Positions 39,506-51,041 of a DNA stretch of 64,000 nucleotides are shown here, one piece after another. This stretch comes from Trichoplax sp. H2 (Eukaryota; Placozoa; Uniplacotomia; Trichoplacea), in NCBI GenBank assembly GCA_003344405.1, contig NOWV01000012.1, positions 186,001 to 250,000 of the forward strand. The letters are read 5' to 3'. Position numbers and translations under genes: made by a program. Positions within the stretch are counted from its first letter, which is position 1, and every line of letters starts with the position of its first letter. The notes under the pieces were generated by a model. It ran no database searches and had not been told where the DNA came from. It saw nothing but the letters and a program-made list of their open reading frames with translations.

Positions 39506-42127
39506 TTAATGGCCCCCTAGAAATAAATTTCCGCTAGATAATGTAGCCGTTGGTGCTGGTTTAATTGCAAGATTATTTGACATCCCATGAACGTTTCCAT
39601 TGCTGAAACCAAATATACGTAATAACTTGGGCACAAATAAAAATAATATGGTTACCGTTACAGAAATATAATCAGCAATAGGGATAATCAAAGGTCGCAA
39701 TCTGGGATCACTTGTAAAGTAGGCTGGAATAAAAGCTAGCCATACAATCATGACTGCAAACATGGAGAAATTAATAAATTTGGCTTCATTAAAATTTTCC
39801 GGCAAATGACGAGTTAAAAATGCAAATACAGTGCAAACAATGATTAAACAACTGTCAGCACCTAATGTAATCACCATTCCAACGACAGATTCATTACATA
39901 TTAATCTTATTTCTTCGCCATGCTTATATTCTACGCGACGCACTCCAGGTGGTTCTATAATAATCCAAACAAGTACAATTAACAATCGTAAAGCCACAAT
40001 GGTAGCTACCATAAATAGTTGTGATCTAGGGCTAATAAGGGATGGACGTTTTAATGTTGCATTATTATGATTAAAGATTCGATAAATTCGTGTCGTTTTA
40101 ACAAATATAGCACCATAGCATAAAGAAAAGCTAAACCCTATTGAGATTCGAAACCATATGCATATTGGCATATTCGGTCTCCATAGTGGTACTACGCAGT
40201 TAGTACAAATGATACCAAAGCTAAACATAATGCAATAGCAGAGCTCACGTCCTGAAGCTTTAATTATAGGATGAAGATTAAATTTAACGTAGATAATTAC
40301 CAACGAGATTAAAAATGCTCCACCCATTCCAGCGAAGATAATTACGGTAATTGCAATTGCCTCTTCGGCTTCCATATGGGTTATATTGACTCTATTACAT
40401 GCTGTTCTATTTTGTTGCGGCCAATAACCCGCTGGACAGTCAATACACTGGCTCAGAGTATAATTGAAATACTGTTTGCTAATACATTCAGCACATACCC
40501 AACAACAAATTTCTTCTTTAGTAATTTTAAATAGTCCTTCCTGACATGGCTGACTACATTCCGATTCTAAAATATGACTCGAATTACCAATCGGCCAATA
40601 AATATCGTCTTCGCTTAATAATAAATCTTCTAACATCCACACACCAACTTTTTGAGATCGATAATTATCACTTTTCCGTTGCAAGTTATCAATATCGTAA
40701 CCTCCCTCCCTGATATCCCCTTGATTATCGAATTCTACATGACTGCTGTTAGCAATATCCATGAAACTTACCCTCAACAAATACTTGAATAATAAATGAC
40801 CATCAATCGATTGCATTGCTGAACATAAACCTGATTTTCCTTTACATAATTCTTTATGCATATTATGAAGAGCATGTGCATATGCATACACACCATTAAT
40901 AACATAAATTATTTTACGACCTTGAGTAAATCCACCCGTTACATTAGTCCATCGTAAACTTTTGTCACATATATTTTCTGTCGCTGGTGGAAGATTGCAA
41001 TTGAAATTAGCTTGCCAAGATTCGTTAAACCATGGATCTTGTATTCGATCCACATTATACGGCGTTAATTGAGTAAAATAACGATCGAAATCTCTAACAT
41101 ACTCGCCATGAAGTTGAAAATAAAGAGATCCTTCTGCGACATAATTACTACTATTCATATAATAAGTATTAGTAGTCCAATCGTCACTACCTATAAATAT
41201 TATCCTACCAGCAGCATTAGCACGATCGGCAGCTTCAAATAATTTTGCCATTTCGCCCCAATTACAGAATAAAATTACAACTTTAGCCTTATTACTTTTG
41301 CTAAGTATACTACTCATTACTGTATCGTAGCGATGTGTAGGCGCCGATTGAGCTAGTTCATATTCAGCAGCGATACATAGATTGAGAGTAGTAATTTGTG
41401 AACGAAAATTTTTAAATCCATTTTCACCATAACTGCCTTCAGAATAGACGAATTGAACATAAGACCAATTATAGTGTAAGCATAGATCAATCATTGCACG
41501 GACTTGTAGATAATCACGAGGAACAGTACGAAGGAAATATTTATATCTCTCTTTCTCACTCAAGTCATCACTAGTCGAACTATAGCTGATTTGTGGTATA
41601 CGAAAGATATTCAATAAATCAGAAACAAGAACTGATTCACGACTACTACCAGGTCCAATTAATCCAATAATTTGTTGGCGTTGAAAACGTTCATCAATTT
41701 CAGGTTGTGAGTCATTAGCACATCTTGGCAGATTACGATACTGATCTAAAAAATTACCCACCGAGTCACGTCCATTAGGAGTTAACATTAAGATCGATTC
41801 CCTTAATGCGATGGTATCCCTTGAGCAGGTGTCATGTATATGGAAGCCTAACTTAATACCAGGTAATAAATCTTCTCTGTTGTTTATGCGTTGAATAGCG
41901 TAGATCATGGCATGCATTAACTGTAATGATATCTCAGTCTCTCGTATTTGGCCACAACTTTGATTTGAACTGCTAAATTGATGGATTGGAAATAATCCAC
42001 CAATAATAATATCACCAGGTTGATAGCCGTAGGCTCTATTATCAGATAAACTGTCATTACTTTGAACCAGGATCGACGTAATTAAGATGAAATAATGTAG
42101 TGATATATAGCTTAATAGATGTAACAT
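39506..42127 (-). CDS. Class C GPCR, metabotropic-glutamate-receptor-like (copy 2)
   Basis: A single intronless frame gives 873 residues from the ATG at 42127, chosen because it begins a good signal peptide (MLHLLSYISLHYFILITSIL). Domain order is as in copy 1: Venus-flytrap domain, cysteine-rich domain near 520-580, seven helices about 585-835, short polar tail. The binding-domain centre (plus-strand 40719-41647) is almost the same DNA as in copy 1. The N-terminal lobe and the membrane domain are clearly diverged. The amino-acid-binding Ser, Thr, two Asp and Tyr positions are conserved, while the position of the side-chain-contacting lysine is Gln (SAMQSIDG). Family role: dimeric surface receptor for a small amino-acid-like ligand signalling through G proteins. 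The two genes converge tail to tail. Ligand unknown. Confidence 0.92.
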   Translation of the reverse strand: MLHLLSYISLHYFILITSILVQSNDSLSDNRAYGYQPGDIIIGGLFPIHQFSSSNQSCGQIRETEISLQLMHAMIYAIQRINNREDLLPGIKLGFHIHDTCSRDTIALRESILMLTPNGRDSVGNFLDQYRNLPRCANDSQPEIDERFQRQQIIGLIGPGSSRESVLVSDLLNIFRIPQISYSSTSDDLSEKERYKYFLRTVPRDYLQVRAMIDLCLHYNWSYVQFVYSEGSYGENGFKNFRSQITTLNLCIAAEYELAQSAPTHRYDTVMSSILSKSNKAKVVILFCNWGEMAKLFEAADRANAAGRIIFIGSDDWTTNTYYMNSSNYVAEGSLYFQLHGEYVRDFDRYFTQLTPYNVDRIQDPWFNESWQANFNCNLPPATENICDKSLRWTNVTGGFTQGRKIIYVINGVYAYAHALHNMHKELCKGKSGLCSAMQSIDGHLLFKYLLRVSFMDIANSSHVEFDNQGDIREGGYDIDNLQRKSDNYRSQKVGVWMLEDLLLSEDDIYWPIGNSSHILESECSQPCQEGLFKITKEEICCWVCAECISKQYFNYTLSQCIDCPAGYWPQQNRTACNRVNITHMEAEEAIAITVIIFAGMGGAFLISLVIIYVKFNLHPIIKASGRELCYCIMFSFGIICTNCVVPLWRPNMPICIWFRISIGFSFSLCYGAIFVKTTRIYRIFNHNNATLKRPSLISPRSQLFMVATIVALRLLIVLVWIIIEPPGVRRVEYKHGEEIRLICNESVVGMVITLGADSCLIIVCTVFAFLTRHLPENFNEAKFINFSMFAVMIVWLAFIPAYFTSDPRLRPLIIPIADYISVTVTILFLFVPKLLRIFGFSNGNVHGMSNNLAIKPAPTATLSSGNLFLGGH
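40719..41647 (-). repeat. Receptor homogenised tract, arm 2 of an inverted repeat
   Basis: Inverted partner of 30860-31788, of the same length (about 929 bp). The arms are separated by about 8.9 kb. Confidence 0.85.
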
Positions 42128-45100
42128 GTTTCCTACTACTACGAAATCTTTTACCCTCAAATGGCTGAAATATATGCGTTAATCAGTACCGTAATTTAAT
42201 AAAGTTAAAGACTCTTAAGTCTAGTCATAAAAGCAGATTCTCTTGTTAGTGATATTTGGTTCTAATCCAATGATCGCTGGCTTTGCTTGTGTAATATTCA
42301 CTTTCGCGGCTATGCACGCAATCTATTTCAAGGACTCTTCCAACAACGATGGCTTTATACGAATGAAGGTATTAATCAAATATCACATTCAAGTAAGTAT
42401 TCACGCTTGTCAGCACCTTTTACTTTAATTCCTTAAATTAAGTATTATTGGTAAGGCTTTTATAATTTTAACTGAAAGGCTCAGCTAATGTGACACATCA
42501 TATGGTATAATAACATATATTAGAACCAGGAATAGATGAAAAATTACTTTTAAATTCTTTAAACTGATAGCAGCGCCCAAAAATTCATAAAAGATTGGAG
42601 TAAAACACTAAGGTAAAAATATTTCTCTTGAAATCACTTTTGCCCAAAATGTGGATACACTTAAAAATGATGAATCCTGCGATATTTCTTGACAATACGG
42701 CATATAAAATAAGTGATGTTAGGCTAAGAGCTAATCAAGGACAACCGATATCTCACATTGAATACCGATGCTACAAATTAGAATTAATAAGGTTGGACAA
42801 TCTGCCGAGAAAAGCTATACGGCAATAGAGAATGCACTGACAGTAGATGATATTATTGATCTATAGGTTATACAATAAGGTAGGCTAAATGTCAAGGCTA
42901 TATACCAGAGATTTGACCTCTCTCGAAAAGGTATTGCCAGCAAGAAGAATCGGATACAACATCCGCTTATTTATTGTAATAAAATCACAAAGAAAAATTA
43001 ATTATTTGCATGAGATCAAAATCTCAACCTACATCATCGATACGTTGATAATAACATCTCCTGCTGATTTAACGATAGTGTGATAAAACAAATTGCTGAA
43101 GATGATAACGACCAGTTATAGTTTAATCATCAAGTATTAAGTATGAGATAAAGTTGTACACTAACACTGCAATAGCAATGCTTTAATTACTAATAAGATG
43201 CGTACAAGATAAGAATCAATATTATTTTACATAAAATAAGTCGGAAGTTAAACACCTGTCGTTGTATTGTTAAAAGAATTTAGTTTTCTTGAATGATAGA
43301 GCTTATTAATATCTCCTAACAATAAATTTCAAAGTAAATATCAAATCAGAAGTAGAGATAGAAGGTATAGCGATTTACTTCGCGATTAAATAACAATTAT
43401 AATAAACTAATACTTACGTAATTGAAATGCTAAAAATGACCTATTCTTCTTCCGTGGATGGCGTTACAAAGCTTGAAGTAATGATTGCAATAGATTATAT
43501 CATAGGCTTTGTTCTGTCGTCAACAACCCTTAACACCACAAGATAACAGTTCTAGTGATACTGTTATACCCACATATGAATCTTAATATATCGTAAATTT
43601 ACTATATTTTATTTCTCTTGACTAATAATATTTATGTTTTAGCTTTGCTCGTTTGAGATGAAATTGAAAACGAAATTCTTTCGGTAATCATACCACCCAT
43701 TATTACGGATAGAGAGTTAAGACTCGTTTTTAATCGTCACGTTCAATTTTAATGAAAGAAAATTGTTATCTAATTTCACGAATTTCAGATTTGACAGTGA
43801 TTAAATCTAAATCTATTTAAAAATATTACTAAAATTCATATTACTTTGAGCGATAGAAAATGTGTTGCTGGATAAAAAGGGTTCTAATGATTAACTATAT
43901 GACTCGGGATTCAAAAAGTAGCTAGTAATATATCGTATTTCTTCAAGAAATTATTTTGGAACGAACTGTTTAAAAATGATGCGTAGCACCAGAGAACAAT
44001 ATATTCAGAATAAAATTTTACTTGAGCTTCGTCTTATCTCATAATTTTACATTTTTGGTTTGGCAGTTTCTTCCTTCCTTTTATTAGCCTCTAAATTATT
44101 TTAGTCAGATATTTCGTGTGAGAAATTCGCAATTAAATCTTTGCCTAATTACGACTTTATAAAATTACTTCATATAAGGTCTCCAGATATGTCTAGATAC
44201 TTTTAAATTTGCTGTCTTCATGCTACAATTTGTCTAAACCAGTTAGCCTGTGATACTACCTCACAGATATCCCTATAATACCACTCAATTTAACTTTTAA
44301 TTTTACTTTTGAATCGAATTATCTATATATATGTATATTATTTTATGTCGAATCGACAAAATAGGATAATTTCAATCAATCTTTGGGATCAAAGTCTTCG
44401 CTATTTACCTTTTTCTTTCCTGACTAAATATTATTAAGAATATTCTGTAATTCAACAAATTATCTGAAACATCCAGACACAGAGATCAAAGATTACAATA
44501 AGTATAATGTAAAAGATAATCTTTATCGTCTACAAATGAGTTCTTTATCATCAATAGGGAAACTGGGCACTTTCAAAACTTGTCTATAACAATTGAAGGT
44601 ATTTTAAATCCACTTCAGTCCTCGAACTTTATCGTTATTTACTACTTTAAATAGTCTGTTAATTGATACATGATAAATGTTGTTCATATCAAAACGAGTT
44701 CAATTCTGTTAGGATCTTAACAATGCTAAATTGGATATCATTAACTCGATCATGACATTGCTTTGGATTGATAGATTCAAAATTTTAATTTTTTTATATA
44801 AAAATCGCCCATAAAAGAACCAATTAGCCTAAAAATATGAATAAAAAATCGTATAAATAAATTTATATCCTATAGTTATCAAATTTTGATTTTTTTTAAC
44901 TTTGTCTTAATAAATGGGTTATGTAAAATTATAAGTATTAATTCTTTCTAACAATTTACTGTTTAATAAAAGCTTGACGATGATAAAAATTTCGAAACAG
45001 ATAGTAAGTGCACGAAAGCATTAAAAAATCTTATAAAATTCATTTATTCTGACGCCTTCCGCGAAAACAGTATAAGTATACCTTCTTTATGCCTAGTTCA

Positions 45101-48100
45101 TACCGTAGGAGTACTGTATGAATTCTACATCATGTACTATTAAGAACATGAAATTAAGGTACTTCTCGATTAATCAGAGTGATGAAATCGTATATATAAA
45201 TTAGTTTTGGCAAGTACCTATCTAAGTGACAGGCTATAATTCTTTCTAATAACTTGTTGTTCAATAAAACTTACATAATTAGGGTTTTGATGTAGCTAAC
45301 ATTAATTTCGTGAAACTAACACGAAAATCGTGCAGTAGTTTACTGATTATAATATTAGTAAACTATTAACAGCGATGATCAGTTGACATCATTACTATAC
45401 AGTAACTCATATTTTGTAAATTTATCTTTATTTAAAGTTTTGAAATCTTTACTCATCTTGTAAATAGTAAGTGTTAAATCTATCTTATAAAAAGCATTCT
45501 ATTTGCTTAGAGTTATGATACGGTATCGGCCAATTCACCATCAGTTACCTCATTGATTACGACCCTAATTATAATTAGTCAAAAAACAGCTGTGGTCTGG
45601 TTCATCATACTATGCTTATTTACCTGCATTATTGTAATGAAACTGTCTTAATAAGTTCTCATAACAATTCATGTTGTTTTTAAGCTTGCTACATGTAAAT
45701 AATTGGTATAATTTAATGAAACTTCGTAGAGTCTAGCAATGTACATAAAAATGTGAAGCTGGGTGCTTTTAAAATTAAAAATATTTATTGATTATAATCA
45801 ATCACATCATACCTTTAATTATGTCATATCGTATGCATTTACAACGGACAGTAATATTAATTAACATAACTTTTTGAATAAACATATTTTATAGGAGCTG
45901 TCGCTGTTTCTGGTACTTATAAATTTTGTGACACCGTTATTACAGAAACTTTAAGTTTAGTCATTAAATTTCCTTTCAGTTCCTTTACTATCTAAACAAT
46001 GTTATATCTGTAAATAACTTGAAAAACTGCCGTGTCTTAGCAGTAGTACGAAATATCACACTGTAACAGTAAATCGGCCACAATAAGCTCAAGTTTGAAA
46101 TAGTAAGATAATATTCGTATTCTTTGTTTAATATCGCTATAGTATTCTAAATTCCTACAATAAAGCGTGGGTTTATTTGTTCATTATTATTAATATTGAT
46201 GTTATAGTATGATTTATAAAGTAGAATCGAAACTGAACATGTAATAAGCTGATTTGATATTGCGTTGAAACTATAGTCTCATGAGATTGAATTATTTATT
46301 AAGTTAAGGCAGTATAAACAAGCATTAAATCAGAAGAATATACTGTAATAAAAGAAAGAGATCAATTATAGTTATGTACTTTTCACGTAGCTGTAATAAA
46401 TTCGTACACTGTACATAAAATTAGATAAGAAATTAATCGTGACTGGGCAATTAGAGAATATCTATGAGTTGTAGTATTAATTAAAGGTCCGGTACCTACT
46501 TTCATGCAGTAATATAATCGCGGTGTTTATTCTACTACGGTCGTAAAAATGAATTACATCATTCTCATAAAATAACAGGAATCTGAGAACACCTGCCTCA
46601 TCATCCCAACTTATACCTCCTACTTTTGCTGTCACTAATCCTCGATAATAGCATATAGGATAATTTAAACATGAGATTGTAAGTAGATTTGTCTATGGTG
46701 AGGTCTGGTCTAAGTATATTATGTTATTTCAGTAACTATCATAAAGCATCTTATACTTGTAATATTCATTGATATAATGTGTCTCTACGGTCTTACAAGC
46801 GATAAAGCAACCAAACATTTCATAACAACTTTCCTTAACATATACAAAGGCAACACTTAATGACGTATTTTTGGCAGATATACAATACTGCTATCATTTT
46901 TTGTTCACAATTAATAATACATATACTATTACTTAATTCAGTTATAAAAAATATAATGTACTAGTATTTTTAGAAATTTAATCATTCAATTTTATTTTGA
47001 TGGAACGCTACTAAATAAATAATTTGATATCTAATAACTTGGCTTTTTTTATAGTATTAAACTTTGTAATTTTTCGAAATCGTGAGTGGGAATTCACGTT
47101 GTAGCATACATTTTAAAACAATGGATTATCTGTATATGATAAACGATTTGCCTATTTTGTAAACTTTTCATATGAGGATCCAATACAGTATTTCGAATAT
47201 TGTTTAGTGATCAGAAAAAAACTAGTATAATTGTTTACTTCAAGACTTCTGCGCTAAATGATGAGATTTTAATCTCTATTCATGAAAATGCGATATAGCT
47301 GTTAATATCATATAGCATATTAAGAAATTGAATTGAAATATGATCATAAATAATAAAATGCGATAGTAATCAAACGTTAAAATGACTGATGTAAAAATGA
47401 TTCATTTATTCACTAGGATAAGTATAAATTAGCGAAATAAGTTCAATTTACGAGTTTATATATGATTAACTAGAAGATTCATTTCTTTGATCTCCACAAT
47501 TTATACATTTACGATTAAAACTCTGACTCGATTATTCACAATTTTAACGTTACAGTAATTAAACTTTTACTTTAAATTTAGCTGTTATTAAATAGACTGA
47601 AGTATTCAATTAAAAATCTACGATACGCTTGATGTATATCATAAATGACATCTTTTATAACTATATCTCGTAAGACTTTCAGTTTTTCTACTTAGAAAAA
47701 GTATTTTAGATATCATTCACTACTATAAACACAGCTACTGCGGTATAAAACAAGGTTTTAGCACATTGGTTGCTTAAAAAACTACATCATTTTATCTTCT
47801 TGTTCATCTAGGAGGTTATGATTGGACGATGAATAAAATGCTAACTGTTATTGAATGTCAAAGAAGTTTTATTAGCGCAATCTTTAATAGATGATGTAAT
47901 TACCTATCCTTTCTTTAGCAGTGTAAACTGTAATATAGTTACAATTTGGAAATTATACTGATAAATTATGATTTCGTGCTTGTTTGTATAGATTAATTCT
48001 AAAATGATATATGATAATACGTAAGAGGGCGATGACTAAAGAAATTTTGATCTCGTTAGCACTATCAGGGTATACAGGGTATAGAGAGCGTGATAGCTTT

Positions 48101-48447
48101 ACAACCATCCTATCCATAGATTACTACTTAAATGAATTAACTTTAGAACTCATTACTTCCCAGGAAGACCATATGGCGTCCTTTTTTCCTTTATAAAGCC
48201 TGTAATAATGTTTGAAACTGACACATGTTACGTAGATGAGGTAAAGCTTAGTATGTCAATATAAAAGATATTTAAAAGTGTATGCATGTGTTTATTTGTG
48301 CATTAACAACACCGAGCCCATCGATTGTGCATTAAATAAATTTTGGGCTTATAGTACATCTTCTAAGAAATATTTACGAGTAGTGTGTTTTAGCAGGACT
48401 ATAAAGTCGTAGTTAATCCATAGCGGATAAAATTCTTTTGGATTGAT
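42128..48447. other. Gene-poor AT-rich spacer
   Basis: No intact gene is supported over about 6.3 kb. Short frames at 42243-43083 include the possible KptA-type relic listed separately. A diverged repeat links about 44860-44985 and 45190-45280, sharing ATTCTTTCTAA-AA-TT-TG-T-AATAAAA. Confidence 0.45.
42628..43050 (+). pseudogene. Possible relic of a KptA/TRPT1-type RNA 2'-phosphotransferase
   Basis: A frame ending at 42828 contains YKISDVRLRANQGQPIS, which resembles the family hallmark (R-I-RANQGHS-I) that follows a D-KQRF-like block. A second frame at about 42909-43001 reads LSRKGIASKKNRIQHP, weakly like the later G-L-x-x-x-R-x-H-V-H-L block. The two are in different frames with stops between, no good start or splice pattern was found, and the conserved His of the QGH motif is Gln. 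If real, it is a dead or badly decayed copy. The chance of a random five-residue match over 64 kb is not negligible. Confidence 0.25.
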
Positions 48448-49624
48448 ATGGAGTACCAAGCTCTCGATCGTACTATTGAAACAATCCCGGGCAATAGTCA
48501 AATCGACAATGGATCTGATCAATCCTCGTTACCACTCTTGAATAACGACTCAAATAGTACAGTAGATAACCTAAATCATGTTTCATCAACTATTGATGAT
48601 ATTTATCAAGCTAAACGCACTACACCAAACTACTTCAAGTTTGCCTTAGAAGTCTTTAGAATTCTAAGAACAACAGGTAATTTGATAGCTGTAATTAATC
48701 TATAAGAGAATTCGTCTTTCTTCTTATTCATAGAGATTACGCCTAAGTTTTTCGGAGATTTCAATCACAGGCTTACTAAATTTTCAGCTACGGTGTTCAA
48801 ATTGAAATTTTATTTGACAGTTGGGTATACCGTAATCTCCAGCCTACTATTGGTGCTCCCTATAATTATGATCGCGATTGGTAAGGACTTTAAATCTAAT
48901 TTTAAATTACATATTATACTAATACTTTTATGTTTTATCAGCCAATTTTATACACCTAGCTGTATGTCACCATTAATTATAACTATCAAACCAAATCCGA
49001 TAGCCATTTCTGGATTAGATTGTTATATCATCCTATAGCGTAAACTTTTACGAGTTATTATAAAATATCGTTGATATAAAATCATCCAGCTTGTATCATT
49101 TTTCGGACATAATCATGATCCTATTTTAAATTGCGATACTTAATAGTCTTATAGAATAAATCGTACAAAGACTATGTTTTCTAAATAGTTACATTTGTTT
49201 AGGTGCAAAGTTTGAAAAGCAATGCCCGATACAACCGATGATACCGAAATTTTTGATAATTGGCGGATCGTTTTTAGTGTTAAAGTTATCGTTAGCTATT
49301 CGCCAACAAGGTCAAGAATCAAACATCAGTCAAGAAAATCACTATCATTTTGACTGTTATGTTATAACAGACCAAATAATATCGGCATTCCTATTTATAT
49401 GGTTTCTATTGGGTAATATTTGGGTATTTAGTCATGCAAATAATAATGCTGTATGGCAAAGTAATGAGCCCAGCAAACAATCACCGTGTAATATAGTCTT
49501 ATATAGATTTTCATTCGATCTTGTAATATCCGTTTATATTTTTTATCTACTCTTAATTGTGATAACAATCGTTATCTCATTTTATGCCGCAATAACTTTC
49601 TATAGAAGGAAAATAGACATATGA
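48448..49624 (+). CDS. Four-helix membrane protein, TMEM272-like
   Basis: Three exons, 48448-48676, 48788-48880 and 49203-49624, join in phase (GTAATT, GTAAGG donors; TCAG, TTTAG acceptors) to 247 residues. The first 75 residues are polar and cytosol-like. Four hydrophobic segments follow at about 84-107, 121-140, 165-186 and 212-240. After the first helix comes KQCPIQPMIPKFLIIGGS, and the third helix reads IWFLLGNIWVF with SHAN after it, then CNIVLYRFSF before the last helix. This order (C-P-x-x-P-x-I-P-x-x-L-I-x-G-G, W-x-L-G-N-x-W-V, C-N-x-x-L-Y) is the pattern I associate with the TMEM272 family, which has no established function. Family assignment is from memory and moderate. No GTACTGTAC cluster lies upstream. 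Confidence 0.72.
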
Positions 49625-50670
49625 TGTATTTTAATCAGGTTACATGTGTATAAAGTATTGATGCAGAGGATAGGTATGCTAACCATAGATAGATTTTCTC
49701 TCAGCTGTATGCAAACTATCATTTGAGAAGTATTATACCTGATTTGAATAGAGTATAAGGTACACCAGGCTTTAAAAAATATTCGGCGACGCAGTCTACT
49801 AATTATAATATTTTTTGGTGATGTTATAGTCTATTCAAGAAATAACATAGTGATATAAGATTAGATAAATATTCTTATACGATATTTACTTGGTAGCATA
49901 ATGTACATTTAGAAATTCGTTTTTAACAAAATCTTATTTTTTTATATATATAATGCAATGTGTAAATTATTATGATAGATAATTGCAGAAATCTATAACA
50001 ATACAGTCAGTTTTAGCCCATTTTTTTTATCACGGTGCAGCTGAAATACTGTCATTATAGAAATCATTTCAATGCTGTATTTTTGTAATTGCACCTTCTA
50101 ACGGTAACCTATAGACCCTTAATCACGTCGTCATGCTATGATAAACTGACCATGGTATTTACGGACATTACATTACTTCGTCAATTTTAACTCAATCGCA
50201 ATCTAGCATGCTAATATCATTACTGAACTCGTCATGTAAATATGCTACGACTATAGTTACTCGGTAATATAGAGCAAAAAGGCAAAATCTATTCAGGACC
50301 ATTACTTTATAGAGTGTAGAATACAGCCAGTAGTCGTTTTGACATGACACAGATGATTTTACCAGGGCAAGTACAGTAATGGCATCATTTTTGTCAGAGA
50401 TATGCGCTAACGGTAATACGCTCAAGCCTACAGCAAGAAGTAAATTGCTGCAGGTAACATCATTTTTTTGTGAATACAGTGCAATGCTATGGTGAGACAT
50501 GTATGATAAACAATATCCACACTGATTGAAGTAATTTACAAGGGGAGATTTTTTTCTTTCCATCTTTGTGCATGCAAAATGGAATGTATAGCTGACTGAT
50601 CCGGCTGATTTTGCAAGACTTGCTGCAGCTGTGACGCTCAGATGCTCTGCACCTGGGACCGATACGGAAG
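49625..50670. other. Intergenic, nothing recognised
   Basis: Presumed 3' flank of the TMEM272-like gene and spacer. A minus-strand frame over 50192-50854 is partly the palindromic repeat and has no family similarity. Confidence 0.45.
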
Positions 50671-50820
50671 AGTACAGTACGGTACCGTACAGTGACATGT
50701 ATCGTAAGACAAGTACTATACACTGTAAAGTACAGACTGTGCACTGTACTGTACAGTACAGTACTGTAGCGAAGGACAAGTACAGTACTATACTGTACTG
50801 TGCTGTACACAAGTTAGTAA
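50671..50820. repeat. GTACTGTAC palindrome cluster upstream of MBTPS2
   Basis: A dense cluster includes GTACAGTACGGTACCGTAC and CTGTACTGTACAGTACAGTAC. It ends about 220 bp before the MBTPS2 start codon. Confidence 0.75.
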
Positions 50821-51041
50821 CTGTACCAGACTGCGGTTTGCAGTCGTTGAACATGAGACTGTATTAAGTCTATACTACGCTACACCACGGTATTGAATTC
50901 AGTCCGTCACGCCGGCTCCGTTAAACCATCCAACTTCGATGCTGCGAGATTAGCTTTGCATTTCTTAGTCTTCAAATAGGAAACTGCAAGACGCAAAAGA
51001 CAAATGATAATGCCATTTTAATCCTGATATATCAATCATCC

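Noticed and set aside
42243-42428. Short hydrophobic plus-strand frame upstream of receptor copy 2
   Set aside because: No similarity and no ATG-led signal or splice pattern; considered as an N-terminal receptor relic but nothing aligned.
50192-50867. Minus-strand frame of 220 codons and overlapping plus-strand frame
   Set aside because: Much of it is the palindromic repeat cluster; the remainder has no family similarity or splice context.
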